Of a stretch of 64,000 bases of DNA, positions 38,463-50,244 are shown piece by piece. The stretch lies in contig JAMXBB010000010.1 of NCBI GenBank assembly GCA_024138015.1, forward strand, positions 53,004,062 to 53,068,061. Direction: 5' to 3'. A model generated the notes under the pieces. The model saw nothing but the letters and a program-made list of their open reading frames with translations. It was not told where the DNA came from and ran no database searches. The first letter of the stretch is position 1. Every line of letters starts with the position of its first letter. The DNA is from Lumnitzera littorea. Lineage: Eukaryota; Streptophyta; Magnoliopsida; Myrtales; Combretaceae. Made by a program: the position numbers and the translations under genes.

Positions 38463-38560
38463 TTTTTCTATTCCATCTTCTTCAATATCTCAAAGGACCC
38501 GCTTTGTTACTACTCTCTATGGTAAGCTCTAGTAATTATTGAGCTTCTAAGTACATTATA
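38463..38560 (+). repeat. A2 3' LTR, last part
   Basis: TTCAATATCTCAAAGGACC and GGTAAGCTCTAGTAATTA match 30510-30580. It ends GTACATTATA, where the 5' copy has CACATTACA. Confidence 0.8.
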
Positions 38561-38849
38561 ACCTATGGTATAACTTTGCAAAACTCTTTTAGAAAAAATT
38601 GTAGTTCATTTCTTAGATTCAAAATAATATTTACATAAGTATATTCATATCGAAAGTGTCGGCTTTCAAAGTAAAGTTTTTTTTTTTTTTTAAAAAAACC
38701 ATAAGTTTAAGACATTTATATATAGATCAAAGCTGAAAACCAATGGACCGCCCTTGGTGGCCTTGTTATTTTTCTCAACAAGACAAAAGTAAAAAAGAGT
38801 CTTTAAGTTCCAGTTTTCTTCATACTTATTATCATTCCCGAGCTTGTTG

Positions 38850-41595
38850 TGTACTAACCTAAGGATGGTTACACTACTGCATCTTTAATTTTCACTTAGT
38901 ATCTACAAAAGTGTCTATAGAGATGTAAGCATAAGTAGCTTAGTAAGTGGGATAGAAATGGAAGAGTACAAAACAAGCACAAACAAGGGTATCAATCATT
39001 AATGAAATGCAATGTAATCAACCAAATAGAACATCACGTAATGTTAATTGGTCCATTGGAAGGGTAGAGAAATTACGTCTGCTTTAAAATGAATTGAGGA
39101 GTTTCAACATAACTCAAATTAGACCAAACCCAAGCTTGTGTAATGGAGAACACCATCTTCTCAAGAGTCAAGACTACCTTCGAACTATTATCCTTAGCCT
39201 TATCGAGATCTCCTCTCCTGTTACTTAGTTTGACTAACAGTAAGGAAATTACTATTTTAGCTATCCTTATCAAATGGAGTTGGTATTTGATTTAACACCC
39301 TTAACGTTCTCCCTAGTGGGTTACGATGCGTGTCAAGTTAGATTAAAGGTTGAATTTTCGTTAATTTCAATTAGAAGCAATCAACCAATTTTCAAAATAA
39401 AATAATCACTACAAATTCATGCGCAATAGCACTCCAAGGAGTTCAACTCCCAATCCACAATTCAATATTTCAATCATACACGTAGCATGTGTATAGACAA
39501 ACCACAAACAAATACACTCTTAAGCATCTAAGTGCTCCACTATAGTACCCTAATATGTTGCAAAGTATTGATCCCAACTTACCTAAAATTCAATGGTTCA
39601 TAACTCTTAGTTGCTGCATTTGTAATCTTCAATTATCCCTTTATGTAAACATTTGATTAGTTTTAATCCATGCAAGAGCCTTGAATTAATGGTAATTGAT
39701 TCATTTTATATGAATTGAGTATTTTAACATTAGTTTTAAAAGTTATTTTTATCTACACTATCCTCCGAGTTAGATTCTAAGCTCAAATCATGGTAAAGTT
39801 CTTAGGTTGAAAACCTTTTGAGTTACTCTATGAGCTATATTGGGGTTACATCTTATACCAATTTTATCATTTGAATCAACCTCTGAGTTTACTTCATTTT
39901 AAGTCTCTTAATAGCATACACTCTAAACTACCCTTTGAGTTTAACTAACTTCTAACTTTCAAGAAGTTACCCTTTGACTTAGTTTCTAAGTACCCCCTGA
40001 TTACAATTCTCATAGAAAATTCTCCTCTAACTGAACTTTTGAATATATATCTAGTTAAGCAATTTACCTACGAATCCTCTAAGTCATCCCCTTACTTGGT
40101 TTGATCTCCCTATAGCCCATTGACTAGTGGACTTTTCTCTTAAATTCTAGTTAGCAAAACTACGTTGACACTTCATTTAACCCTTAAAAATTTCATTACT
40201 TTCTAGAATTCTCCTTCAATTCATCTTACACACACCAATACACAAATTTCAAATATTATCAAATTACTCATATAAGTGGCATATTCATAAAATTTGTAAC
40301 TTCCATTCATAAAGCTTAATCTAGCATCAATAAATAGTATTTAGCAATTTACACCACTAATAAGATTAGCTCAGAATACAAGCGAGGTCCTTGGGGAAAA
40401 ATCCATTTATTTTACCAAAGTACCATTTTAACTATAATTTAGGGGCTTAGAAATAATGAAAAATGTAGAAAATAGTTTTATTGAAAAACTTTATATAGCA
40501 TTTTAGTATAAATCTTGAATACGTTGCAAAAAAATTTGGAACCTAAAACTATGTTGTTAAGGAGTTTAAATCAATATCAAAATCTGTTCGGGTTTAGTTA
40601 TTTCTTAAGAATGTGATATATATTTACTAAATTTAAACAAAATAATATTTTTCCTAGATTCCACAAGTAAAAATACTAAGGAGAAAAAATTTCCAGAATT
40701 TTATAAGCAAATTTAATAATTTTAATAATTTATGGACAATTTGACTAATTTAGGACACTCACCGAAACGCAGAGCTCTGGCCACCATGGATTGCACCACC
40801 ATTGCTAGCAACACTAGGGATTAGCTATTCCTTAAAGTGGAGAAGGTGGTTTGTTTCCATTAATGGCTAACACTCTTGAACCATTTGCAACCCAGTTTTG
40901 CACTAATTTTTCTAAAATTTTTCTTTAATTCCCTTCTCCAATTTCTTCACCCTTCCATAATTTTACTAAGCTTACATTTGCATGAAGAAACTTGTGGAGA
41001 TGTTTTTCTAGATTTTTTAGGGCAACTTAAGTGAAGTAGGATAATTTTCTCTCTCCTCACCAGCCAATTCTCTCCTTTATACCAAGCTTTATGGTCTTAA
41101 AGTGTTTAATTTGCCTACCCAACAACTGTCCAAGAGTTTCACGCCTAATCCTACTATTTTCCTAATGCTACAATCAATTTTATGTTTGTTTACATATATA
41201 TTTTTAATTTATTTAGCATATCTTACATATTTTTGGATATTTTAAGTAATTTATAGGTACATATTTGTATATGATAATTATACAAGATGAGCATATATGT
41301 TTTCTACATGTTATTCATATCATTTAATAATTTTATTATTCATATAATTTATCTCTAAAATTCATTAACTATTGAAGCTTGTTCTGTATGATTCCGATAA
41401 TTATAGAATAATTTAGTAAAAATTCACTATTTAGCTATATTTTTATTAATTTATTATATTTTTGAGTTCTAAGTCATGGAGTCTTTTTGACTAATATTCC
41501 TATTCCACTCATAAATTTCTAACTTAATTGGATTACTTTTGTAAATTTCCTAAATCGACTACTTAGAACCTAATTGTGAAACTACGGGACTTATA
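38850..41595. mobile_element. S5: diverged, 5'-truncated copy of the S3 LTR
   Basis: The order of matching blocks follows S3. GAGAAATTACGTCTGC at about 39,068 corresponds to GAGAAATTGCGTCCGC at 21,607. CTTGTGTAATGGAGA, ATCTCCTCTCCTGTTAC and GTTCGGGTTT follow in the same order, up to CTTAGAACC before the end. The first roughly 330 bp of S3 are missing. It has no coding domain. Divergence is far greater than between most LTR copies in the window, so it is an older insertion. Confidence 0.6.
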
Positions 41596-42395
41596 CTCTT
41601 GTACTCTATTGAGACACCACGACAACTATTGAACTCGGCAATTGCATCAAAAGAGACCTTTTGGGCCTATTCTTTAAGATAGTGGTGGTGATTTTCTCTC
41701 AATATCGGTTTGTAATGGTGGCTCAAAGGCGACTGTGGATGGTTGAATTTAGAGTTTTAATGTGATCAATTTGAGTACGGCTAGATCAAAAGGAAGGACT
41801 TTTCTAGAAATGGATATCCCTAAGAATTCAATGGTGTTATTGTTTTGCTTTGGTGTGTGTATGGGAAAAAGAACTAAAGAAAAGTTTCTAGTGTTCATGG
41901 GTTGGGTTTAGAGAGAGAGTGCGATTAGATTGGATCTTGGACATTTTCGTTAGAGATGAATTTTTACAACAAATAAGAGAATTAAGATTTTAATATGATG
42001 GTAGTAGTCATAAGACAACAAATTAAGGAGGTAAGGGAATATTATAGGTCAAATGGAGGAAACCTCAAGTGAAGCTAAAGAGATATGAATAATATAATGG
42101 ATTGTGTTATAATCTAATTTGGCAATGAGAAGTACGAGTTTTACTAACTAGGTAACTAACTTAGTAAAAGAAGGTAAATTAGAATGCTTGACTCAAAGAA
42201 GAGGAAGAGTAGATAATGACTAGAGCTGCAGTTGAACTTGATAAAAAGTAAAGAGAGGGTGACGTTATAAGAGTATAAATGACAAAGATTAAATAGGAGT
42301 TGGCTAAAAAAGATACAACGAAGGAGTACTTTAAGTTGTTTTAGGAACCATATATGAACTTTCGAAGATGAAAATTCTATTAAGTGAGGTAGAAT
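41596..42395. other. Unassigned non-coding DNA
   Basis: No gene, tandem repeat or element end was recognised on either strand. It lies between the S5 LTR and a possible long LTR that starts at 42396. Confidence 0.5.
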
Positions 42396-43639
42396 TGTAA
42401 AACCTGGAATTTAAATAAAAGAAGGAAAGTAAGATTATAAAACAGGGACTTGGGGATTGGCATGGCATCGAATTTTAAGTTTTGCAAGGGGTACTTTGTC
42501 ACCTAAAGATTTTAAATCCCCTCTCTTCCCACTTATGTTATTTTTAGTATCTTACTCTCCCTTACTCACAAAAAATCTCTCTAAAGTAGTATAAGGTTTG
42601 GATTTGAGGAGTTTTATGCATCAAAGGTGCAGCAAAGTAAGAAATAGCAAGAAAATGACATCCTAGGATAAATATTTTGTTTATATGTTTAGGAATTTGT
42701 TTTTCTCCAAGGATTTATGAGAAAAACACAAAGAAATTTGTTATTACATAAGTTAAGGAGTTGGAGTTGTGGGTTTGAGTGTCCTTACATCAAACGCCAA
42801 GTAAGTTGCCTTGAAACCCTTGAGGACCACTAATTTTTGTTTTATAAGGTTTGTGTTGATTAGAGAGTTGTGGGATTTAGGTGTTAGATTTCATTTTGTT
42901 GTTTGAGAGGTGCTTTGGAGTGTTTGTAAGCGAGCTTAGGAGTGGAAAAGATTAGGTAAAGTGAAGTTTTACATTTGAGTTTGGAGTTGGGTGTCGTAGG
43001 GGAAGAATCACGAGTTGCATTTTGTAGAAAGCTATAGAATGCAACTGGAGTCTGGACACCTGATGCCTTAGCATCCGGGTGCCAAGTTTGTACCAATATA
43101 CAGAAGGTTTCCAATTTATTTCTTGTGGTTTTTCTAACCTTCTTTTTCATCATAAAACATTCATAACGTGTTTTTAAACAAGTTTTCTACATCAAAACTT
43201 TTACGAAACTTCTTTCTTTCAAAGATTGATTTATGAATCCTTATAGAGGCTTGAAATGTGGATGGAAGGTTGGGGTATTAGGTGTAAGTATTGGTGTTAT
43301 TTGTTAGTTAGGGGCTGAGTTGACTACTTGTATGGTTTCTCAGGTTGCAGAACTTTTAAAGATGTACTGAGCAATGCATTGGAGTTAGGTACATGATACT
43401 TACTTGTGTGCTTGTGCTTGTTAGTTTAGCAGCTTAAATGGACTTAATATATATTTTGATTAATTATTGATTATGCTTGGCTTCAACCTTCCATTGGTAA
43501 AGTCCAGTTTGGCTGGTGAGATACCTAGTGATCTTTGTATGATGCTGTCTCGAGTGGAGTTAAGCATTGTGACAACCTAAGTAGATTTAAGATGGTGATT
43601 GATTACCTGGGTGTTAAGGAGGACCCATACCATACCATA

Positions 43640-43670
<31 letters not shown>

Positions 43671-44032
43671 TGTGTTTGGAGTCATTAGTTACCCCAAGTC
43701 TTAGGATGTCAAGACTATATTGCTTGTCAAACTTAAAGGAAGGATAATACCAATGTATGTTGCATTTTGGTACTTGTTATGCATGTGGGTTATTTCTTGG
43801 ATGTTCATGTGCATGTGCTTTTGTATTCCATACTGGCATGGCTTACTCTTTAGCTATGGTTGTTTTAGGTTAAGATGATATTACTGAGATTTATGATGGT
43901 GCCAACTATGATTATTATTATAAAGAGGATGGTGATTGCTACTATGAGGATAGGTCGAGTTACTCGTAGAATAGATGTTAGACATGGAATGGAGCTAAGA
44001 TTTGGTTTTATTAATACTTGTAATATGTTATT

Positions 44033-44699
44033 TGTGGGGGTTTGGGTACGGATGCACGTGTCACGTACGTGCTACATATGAAGTTGCATTATACGTGACT
44101 AGGGAAATGACTTGAGTGATTCACACGTGATGATTAGGAGAGAAGCGTAGGGAGGAGGAGTAGGTGGTCTTAGTAGGACTCTAACATGTATGGTGATAGG
44201 TGAAGGAGTGCAATGGCATTAAACTCTAAGATTAATAAAAAATGAAGTGGTATTCTCAAAATGTTTAAGTGTTTGATCTTTGAGGCAAAGTTCCAGCAGA
44301 GTAACAGCGTTTATAAGGATTTTTTCTTCTATCCAAATGAAGATGTGAATAGGGTATTTATAGAAAATGATAGTTGATCACATCCGTTAGATCATGACGG
44401 TCATCAATGGTTAAGATTGAAGCCCTTTATTAATAGTCTTAAGTGGGTTATTTGCATGGGTTTAGACCCAGATAAAGGCTTTATTTATTATTTTAGTGTG
44501 AGCTAAATTAAGAAAGGTTAGATTAGACAGACTGATCCAATAGGCCCTATTTCAAGCTTACCATGTAAAATTTCCCTTGATTATCTTGGTAATTTATGAG
44601 TTTGGCTCATCGGGCCTCATTGTCTTAGTTCAAGGAGTTAAATCTATTTAATATTTAATTAATGGACTTGAAGCTCAATATTAAATTTGGCCTTCTACA
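44033..44699 (-). repeat. Tat element 3' LTR (667 bp)
   Basis: It aligns with 52117-52609 (AACTCTAAGATTAAT, TTTGATCTTTGAGG, AGATAAAGGCTTTAT, TAATTAATGGACTTGAAGC). It is about 170 bp longer than the other LTR because it keeps two stretches lost there. The minus-strand polypurine tract lies at about 44,700-44,715. Confidence 0.9.
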
Positions 44700-44715
44700 T
44701 TTTGCCCCTTGACCA

Positions 44716-45599
44716 AAGTTCTTCAAATGAAGTCGAAGGGGTCTGGGCACCAAGTGAGCCTTTTAGATGACTCAGGTGTGTGTGCACTGTCAAATAGCTA
44801 CGTTGTTATTGAGTTAATTTGAGAATTATCTTAGTACGCGAGTCCACAACATTTCTTAACCATGTATGAAGCCCCGGTTGGTTTACATTGTATGTTGCCT
44901 CCAAGGCATCATTGTAAAATGAATCTCCCTTAAATTGTTTTTTTTTGAGTTGATTTGTCTTTTTGATTCGATCTGCATGAGTTATTGAATCTTTTTGAGT
45001 TGAATTTGCACGCTAGGTTCACATTAGCGATCTAATTGGGTCAACTCTATATATCATTGTTGCCTTGATTTTCTTTTCCTATAAGGATATTCTTCTTTTT
45101 CTAAGGTCTTCACATATCATATAAACACTTTGTGTTGACTAAATCTTATTTGTTGTACTATGGCCAATAAGCACGATAGTTCCACTAACCAGTTAGTAGG
45201 CAAGGGTCAAGGGAAAAGTATCCCCTATGGAGTTTCAGGAGTTGCGCCCCGGAAGCTCAACAAATTTACAAATCACTATTTAAAAAACTTCTTAAAACAA
45301 ATAATCCAAGGGAACATCTTTATCGACAAAATAGACCTATATCCTTCTCTTTCCTTTTTTTCTCGCAACCTAGTGCAGCACAAAATCTTATTTTGCCATT
45401 TGTGTACCATGCTGTAGCTGGGTAAAACACTAGAATAGGATACACAAATTTTTTTTTTTTTCTTTTATTTCCTCTTCCCCATCACAACGTTGACACGTGT
45501 CAATTTCTACTTTTTCTTTGCATCTTTTGTTGTCTCCAAGGGGGACAATCACTTAAAACGTAGCAGCCATTCCAGAAAAAAAAAAAAAAAAAAATCACC
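44716..45599. other. Tat 3' untranslated region and junction DNA
   Basis: Non-coding sequence next to the 3' LTR, followed from about 45,115 by material of unclear origin. The + strand frame at 45160-45417 (MANKHDSSTNQLVG...) has no recognised domain. A poly(T) run lies at about 45,450-45,461. A palindromic GACACGTGTC (G-box-like core CACGTG) near 45,494 sits before a pyrimidine-rich stretch, a layout seen in plant promoters. Confidence 0.4.
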
Positions 45600-45689
45600 T
45601 ACAACTCTTTCTTCCTCTTCGTTTGGTAACCGAATACATTTTCTCTTCTTCTTCTTGTTTTTTTTAAACTTTCTTTCTTCGCTTCTCAT

Positions 45690-45975
45690 TTCGACGAGTT
45701 CTCTACAGTGGTTTAACGAGCAGAAGGAGGTGCTGAAGCTACAGCGAAGCGTAACTAGTAACTGTACTCGGAGAAGCTCGCGACCGAGGGTCTTGGATCC
45801 AGAGGGTTCAAAGCCATACGAACTTGGAGCTTCGCTTAAAGAGATAGAGTCTTCACCGAAGAAGGTGGAATGGGAACTTAAAGAGGATGCAGCAGTACTT
45901 TAAGGCTACAGTTGCTGCCTTACGTTGCCAAGGAGGAGCTCTAGTTGTTGCTGAAGGACGTTGAAGTTCATCAGG
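45690..45975 (+). pseudogene. Possible host-gene first exon (unknown gene)
   Basis: GC-richer, exon-like sequence in an AT-rich setting. An open frame continues from upstream (137 codons, 45490-45903) and reads SSLQWFNEQKEVLKLQRS, then LGASLKEIESSPKKVEWEL, ending DAAVL; it is charged and possibly coiled-coil. A CAG/GTCAGT that fits a splice donor lies at about 45,975. The pyrimidine-rich leader and the G-box upstream agree with a promoter and first exon on the + strand. I do not recognise the family; charged coiled-coil proteins such as FRIGIDA-like ones are only a vague resemblance. Nothing downstream on this strand continues the gene. Confidence 0.35.
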
Positions 45976-46206
45976 TCAGTGCATCTTAATTGAACTTGTT
46001 CCTTTAGATGAATAATCTCTTGCTTATTTTCACACCTGTCCTCTTGCTGGTTCAAGTCTTCCTTATACTAACTCAAATTGAGGATTAAATAATTATAAAC
46101 CCTGTTTCATATAGGCAAAGACAATAAGTGCTTTGAATCCTTATTAATGCATTCTAGCTCAGATTGCACTTCACAGCACCATCCTTACCAGCTGTCTTGC
46201 ATGACA

Positions 46207-47465
46207 TAATTACAAACCAAAATATCCTTTGCACTTTGGGGGTCCGCATAAGCATTTCTTTTTTCTATTGTCCAGATCACTATCATTTTCATCCTCAAGC
46301 ACAGTTCCATAATCACAGGTCAACTCAGTTAAGGGAGGAATGTGCTTCATAGCATAAAATGCGATGCGCAGAAAGGATTCATTGTTGTGAATGTAGATTA
46401 TAGGTTGCCAGAAGACATTTGGAGAGCAACTATGGTTCGTAAATTGGGCTACATTCCCTATATTCTTTGCGTTGATAATCAATGGAGACAAAATATCATA
46501 ATCCTCTGAAGTCTCCTGAGAACTTTTTTCAAGCAACCTACCTTCGTAATTCCACTTGAACGACTCATACTTACAGCTGGTATTAAAAAATATAGTCATC
46601 GCTTTCTTGTTCACTCAATTTCTGTTTCAGTCTAGCTTTATCGATGACTTCTGCATATTGACATATAAGTGTGCCAGCTCGAATTGCATCCCATGATCGT
46701 AGACCCCGGCCTCTATCCTTTGTTTTAAAAATCTCCAGATGAATTTTTAAACCAGTAATTCTCAGTTTTTGCAGCTAGGATAGCACTTGCATGATCGACC
46801 ACACTCGTGTATCAAAGGTTTCCGACTCGCAAGAACACCGTTAACAGTATATGGAGAATCGCCACCATTTTTCCTTAGGTTAGGGAAGTATCTAAAATAT
46901 GCAGGTCCTTTCTCATCATCCACATTGTTTACTAGTGACACAGGTATACTCTCAGCCTTTGAGGCAAAGTCAGGGAGTATAAGTCTAGAAGGAGTAGACA
47001 AACGTACTTTCCACTTCTTGATTGATTTCCAAACAGAAAATGTAGCAGGCTACCCAGGATTTCTCACCAATTTGTATTCAAAAACATCAGCATCGGATTT
47101 TTGGCACTCTCCCTCCAGGACTTTTCTATTTTGTAGATGCTGTCGTAGATATAAATCTTCAAGCTAGGCTGAACAGCATCTTTCCTGCCTCGAACAATTT
47201 TAACCTCATCATCGTGACGTGAACTATTCTCAAGAGCAAGATTACCCCTCTCAAGCTTTTGATCAGCAGCTAATCTGCCTCTCCTATTGGTCGTCCCACC
47301 CTCACCACTATAAATCAAAATATTTGTATCCTCTGCTTCATCCTCATAATATCCTGAAGAAACAATGCTCAAAGCCAATGATTCTTCTCCAGTATTATCT
47401 TTCGATGTCAAGTAGTCTATCCCATTCATTGACGGAGTGTGTAACATAAATTGTTCCATAATATA
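46207..47465 (-). pseudogene. SUVH-type histone H3K9 methyltransferase fragment
   Basis: Plant SUVH proteins bind methylated DNA through an SRA domain and methylate histone H3 lysine 9 through SET. On the minus strand this copy starts inside SRA (HTPSMNGIDYL, SIVSSGYYEDE, ILIYSGEGG, IYIYDSIYKIEKSW) at 47,459-47,064. It continues with YKLVRNPG, stop, FSVWKSIKKWKV, and the pre-SET entry RLILPDFASKAESIPVSLVN at about 46,990. SET includes TKDRGRGLRSWD, then VAQFTNHSCSPNVFWQP near 46,430. Post-SET CLCGPPKCKGYFG is at about 46,215. Lesions: a frameshift and TAG in SRA, loss of most pre-SET zinc cysteines (YFPNLRKNGG joins across them), a frameshift after SCKN, a lost Gly in YAGEV, and a frameshift after DDYIF. 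The N-terminus is missing. It is close to the intronless SUVH1/3 type and dead. Confidence 0.92.
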
Positions 47466-47514
47466 GCAGGCCTTTGTTGAAAACTACTCTACTTCGATGG
47501 TGAATAATGCGTGC

Positions 47515-47555
<41 letters not shown>

Positions 47556-48300
47556 TATGTGTATGAATCTGCATGTACCTTTCAATATATTCAATTGAAA
47601 CCTTGTTCAAAACAAATCTATGTATCTAATCTTTGTGCCCACACATGCATGAATCTTTCTTATGTCTTAATCTCTTTTCAATTTCTTCTTCTCTCTTTTT
47701 TTATTTCACTATTTCAATAGCTACTTGTTTGCTTGGTCCGAGATTTTGGAAATCTTGTATACAGCTTGAACTTGTGCATTTTCTTTGGCTCCAATATTTC
47801 TTCTCCGTATACTGAATAATGAGATAGTTTCCACTACTCAATGCTTTTGTTCTCATAATTTACTCATGCTTTGATGTATGCCTTTGGGTAATTAATTATA
47901 ACATTCTTCTACGCCCCCTTTTCTTTAGATTTTAAAATTGACATCTTCTCATTTTCCATAATTTGCAGGTAGCATAATCCTTTGAGAATTTGGTTGAAAG
48001 AGGATCTCTTCATTGCCCATATTGTAGTCGCTTGCAATCGAAGATCAAAAGTCTGTGATCAAGACTTGAGGACCACATTTCGAACTAGCAACAATCAATA
48101 AATCGGTGCAGTTTAAAGAGGGTAGACCCTTTACTGTCCGGACTGTGATTGTTTGCCAATCGAGGGTTAAGAGTTTGCGATCGTGACTTGAGTACCAATC
48201 TTCATCAATGGGTGATAGCAAAGAGGCATAACACTTAGGTCATATGTGACCTCCTTTTGCAACCTCTATAAAGCCAATTTTAACTTGAAATGTGAATTGA
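47466..48300. other. Junction DNA with AT microsatellite and tandem duplication
   Basis: It lies between the truncated SRA domain and the Tat RNase H. A (TA)n run covers about 47,518-47,552 after GTGCGTGTG. Two diverged copies of a unit of about 68 bp lie at about 48,006-48,073 and 48,131-48,198, sharing GT.GCAATCGA, AAGA.T.TG.GATC and GACTTGAG.ACC. No gene was recognised here. Confidence 0.6.
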
Positions 48301-48301
48301 A

Positions 48302-50240
48302 TCACGAGTCCCGAATTATAAGGACATGCAAAATCAATGGCAATTCTTTGACAAGCATGGTCATGGTTTGAGGAGAGGTCAAGATCAACTTGATCTTTTG
48401 AATTGCCTCCTTATGGACCCGTTCCCATTTAAATGAAATTAATTTTTTCAAAAGTTGATGCAATGGGTATGAAATCTCAGCAAGTGCTGGTATAAACCTT
48501 CTGATATAAGGGACTTTCCCCATAAAAGTTTTTAAGTCCTTTAAAGTAGTAAGAGATGGCACTGCTCTTATAGCTTGCATTTTTGTAGGATCAACATCAA
48601 TTCATTTTTTATTGACGACAAACCCCAAAAACTTCTTTGAGGACACTCCAAAAACACATTTGAGAGGATTCATACAAAGCTTATACAGTCGATATCGTTC
48701 AAAAACCTTTTGTAGATGAACTATGTGATCATGTGTCCTTTTAGACTTGATGAATATATCATCGACATAATTCTCCATAAAGTTATGCATTATGTCATGG
48801 AATTTAGTGGTCATTGCCCTTTGATAAGTGGTGCCCGCATTCTTAAGTCCAATTGGCATGACGGTATAATAAAAATTTCTGACCGGTATCCGAAAGGCAA
48901 TACACTCTGCGTCCCCAATTGTCATCTTTATTTGATTATAACCATTGAATCCATCCATAAACGAGAATAAATCATGTCTTGCAGTCGCATCTATTAGAGT
49001 ATCAGCATTTGGTAGAGGAAAGTAGTCTTTAGGATAGGTCTTGTTTAGATCCCAAAAGTCTACACATACTCTTATCTGTCCATTCTTCTTTCTTATAGGA
49101 ACAATATTGGCAAGCCAATAGGATGTTAGATGAGCCTTATGAATCCAGCTCGTAATAACTTATTGCTTGATTTGGACTTCAATTTTAGGGCAGAAAACCC
49201 TTTGTCCTTGCTTTATAGGCATAACTCCTGAAGCAATACTTAATTTATGTACTATGAGACTAAGGTCCAATCTTAGCATCTCTTCTTAGGTCCATGCAAA
49301 TAAGTCTCTATATTCTCTTAGTAACTTGACAATATAAACTTTTATTTCTTGTAGGAGGCTCTTGCTTATGAAGATTGGTCGTTTGGACTCTCCTACTTGT
49401 GTTAGATCCAATTCTTCTATTTCCTTAACCTATGGCTTCATTTGGTCTTGTAACTATTGGGTGGGGTGGGTGTTGGACTTTTTGCACTGGTATGGGATCT
49501 GAAAAGGAGAAATATACCTCTTTAGACCCCTGAGAACGTCATAAGAGGTATACCCTTTTTCCGTCTTCTTGATTGAAGCTTTTAATTCCTTTAGCCTGCT
49601 TGTTCTTCTTCTTTCCCCCACGACACCTGCATATCCTTCTTTTCTTTTGCTGACCATCTTGAACTTCTTCCCATGTAGGTAAAGGGACATCAATCGACTT
49701 AACTATTGTGGTTTCGCCTTCTTCAGCAAATTTATCAAAGTAGGTCGACTTAGTAAAATATGATTCATGTTGCTTGAAAGGATTCTTGGTAGTTGGAATG
49801 AACACATCCATCCCTTTCTAATGACCCTTGATACATTGATGCAATGTCGATGGGACCAAGTTGTGATTGTGCAGCCACTTCCTATAAATGAGCAGATGGT
49901 TTTGAATCGGCGCATCGATCACATGAAAGGTAGTAATACCATAGATAGAGCCAACCTTAAGATCAACATTAACATACCCAATGGAATTTGTAGGGGAATG
50001 GCTAAATCCATTTATTGATATGGTTGTTTAACTAATTGTTGGATAAAAATTCCAGCAGCCTTAAAAGTACTTATTGGCATGATATTTAACAAAGAACCAT
50101 TATCAATAAAGTTCTCTTGACTAGAGACTTGTTAAGCATGCCATCTACATATAAGGGGTGGTTATGATTAAAATTCTTCACACATATGTTTGCATCAGTA
50201 AATAGAATTATATTTTCGTGTGTCGTGGCCATCCTCTTCA
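48302..50240 (-). pseudogene. Tat element pol: protease, RT, start of RNase H
   Basis: Protease at about 49,830-50,130 has FIDNGSLLNIMP (active-site DNGS) and later LVPSTLHQCIKG, the order known from Tat elements. RT spans about 48,600-49,350. NIVPIRKKNGQIRVCVDF and LPNADTLIDATARH come first, then FSFMDGFNGYNQI, MPIGLKNAGTTYQRAM and catalytic ENYVDDIFIKS near 48,750-48,780. RT continues past CVFGVSSKKFLGFVV and QAIRAVP. The RT-RNase H connection (FMGKVPYIRRFIPALAEI, PLHQLLKK) ends at about 48,310 with LPLILHVLIIRD, where RNase H should begin. Stops and a few frameshifts are present, but this is the best preserved pol in the window. No integrase follows. Confidence 0.92.
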
Positions 50241-50244
50241 CAGG

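Larger units (their letters stand above)
30111..38560 (+). mobile_element. A2: Ty3/gypsy retrotransposon
   Basis: The 5' LTR is 30111-30595 and the primer binding site 30602-30614. Gag is about 30,801-32,060, protease 32,190-32,780, RT/RNase H/integrase about 33,650-36,160, and the 3' LTR 36638-37028 continued at 38463-38560. Coding motifs are close to those of A1 (protease DGGSCTN, the same integrase zinc region), so A1 and A2 are related families with different LTRs. An A1-type solo LTR splits protease from RT, and a TGTTGG solo LTR splits the 3' LTR. No target duplication is visible (tcttg on the left, accta on the right), so the ends may have been rearranged. Confidence 0.88.

Noticed and set aside
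30106..38565. Target-site duplication for A2
   Set aside because: tcttg on the left and accta on the right do not match; no duplication claimed.
43535..44081. Two plus-strand frames with a GT/AT microsatellite
   Set aside because: Codons come from the simple repeat and LTR-like DNA; no domain recognised.
45160..45417. 85-codon + strand frame MANKHDSSTNQL...
   Set aside because: No recognised domain, low-complexity AT-rich end, and it lies in repeat junction DNA. It is not supported as a gene.
46787..47167. 126-codon plus-strand frame over the SUVH fragment
   Set aside because: Antisense shadow; the conserved SUVH motifs are on the minus strand.
47518..47552. (TA)n run as a possible regulatory or CRISPR-like repeat
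   Set aside because: Plain dinucleotide microsatellite, no spacer structure. No CRISPR array exists in the window.
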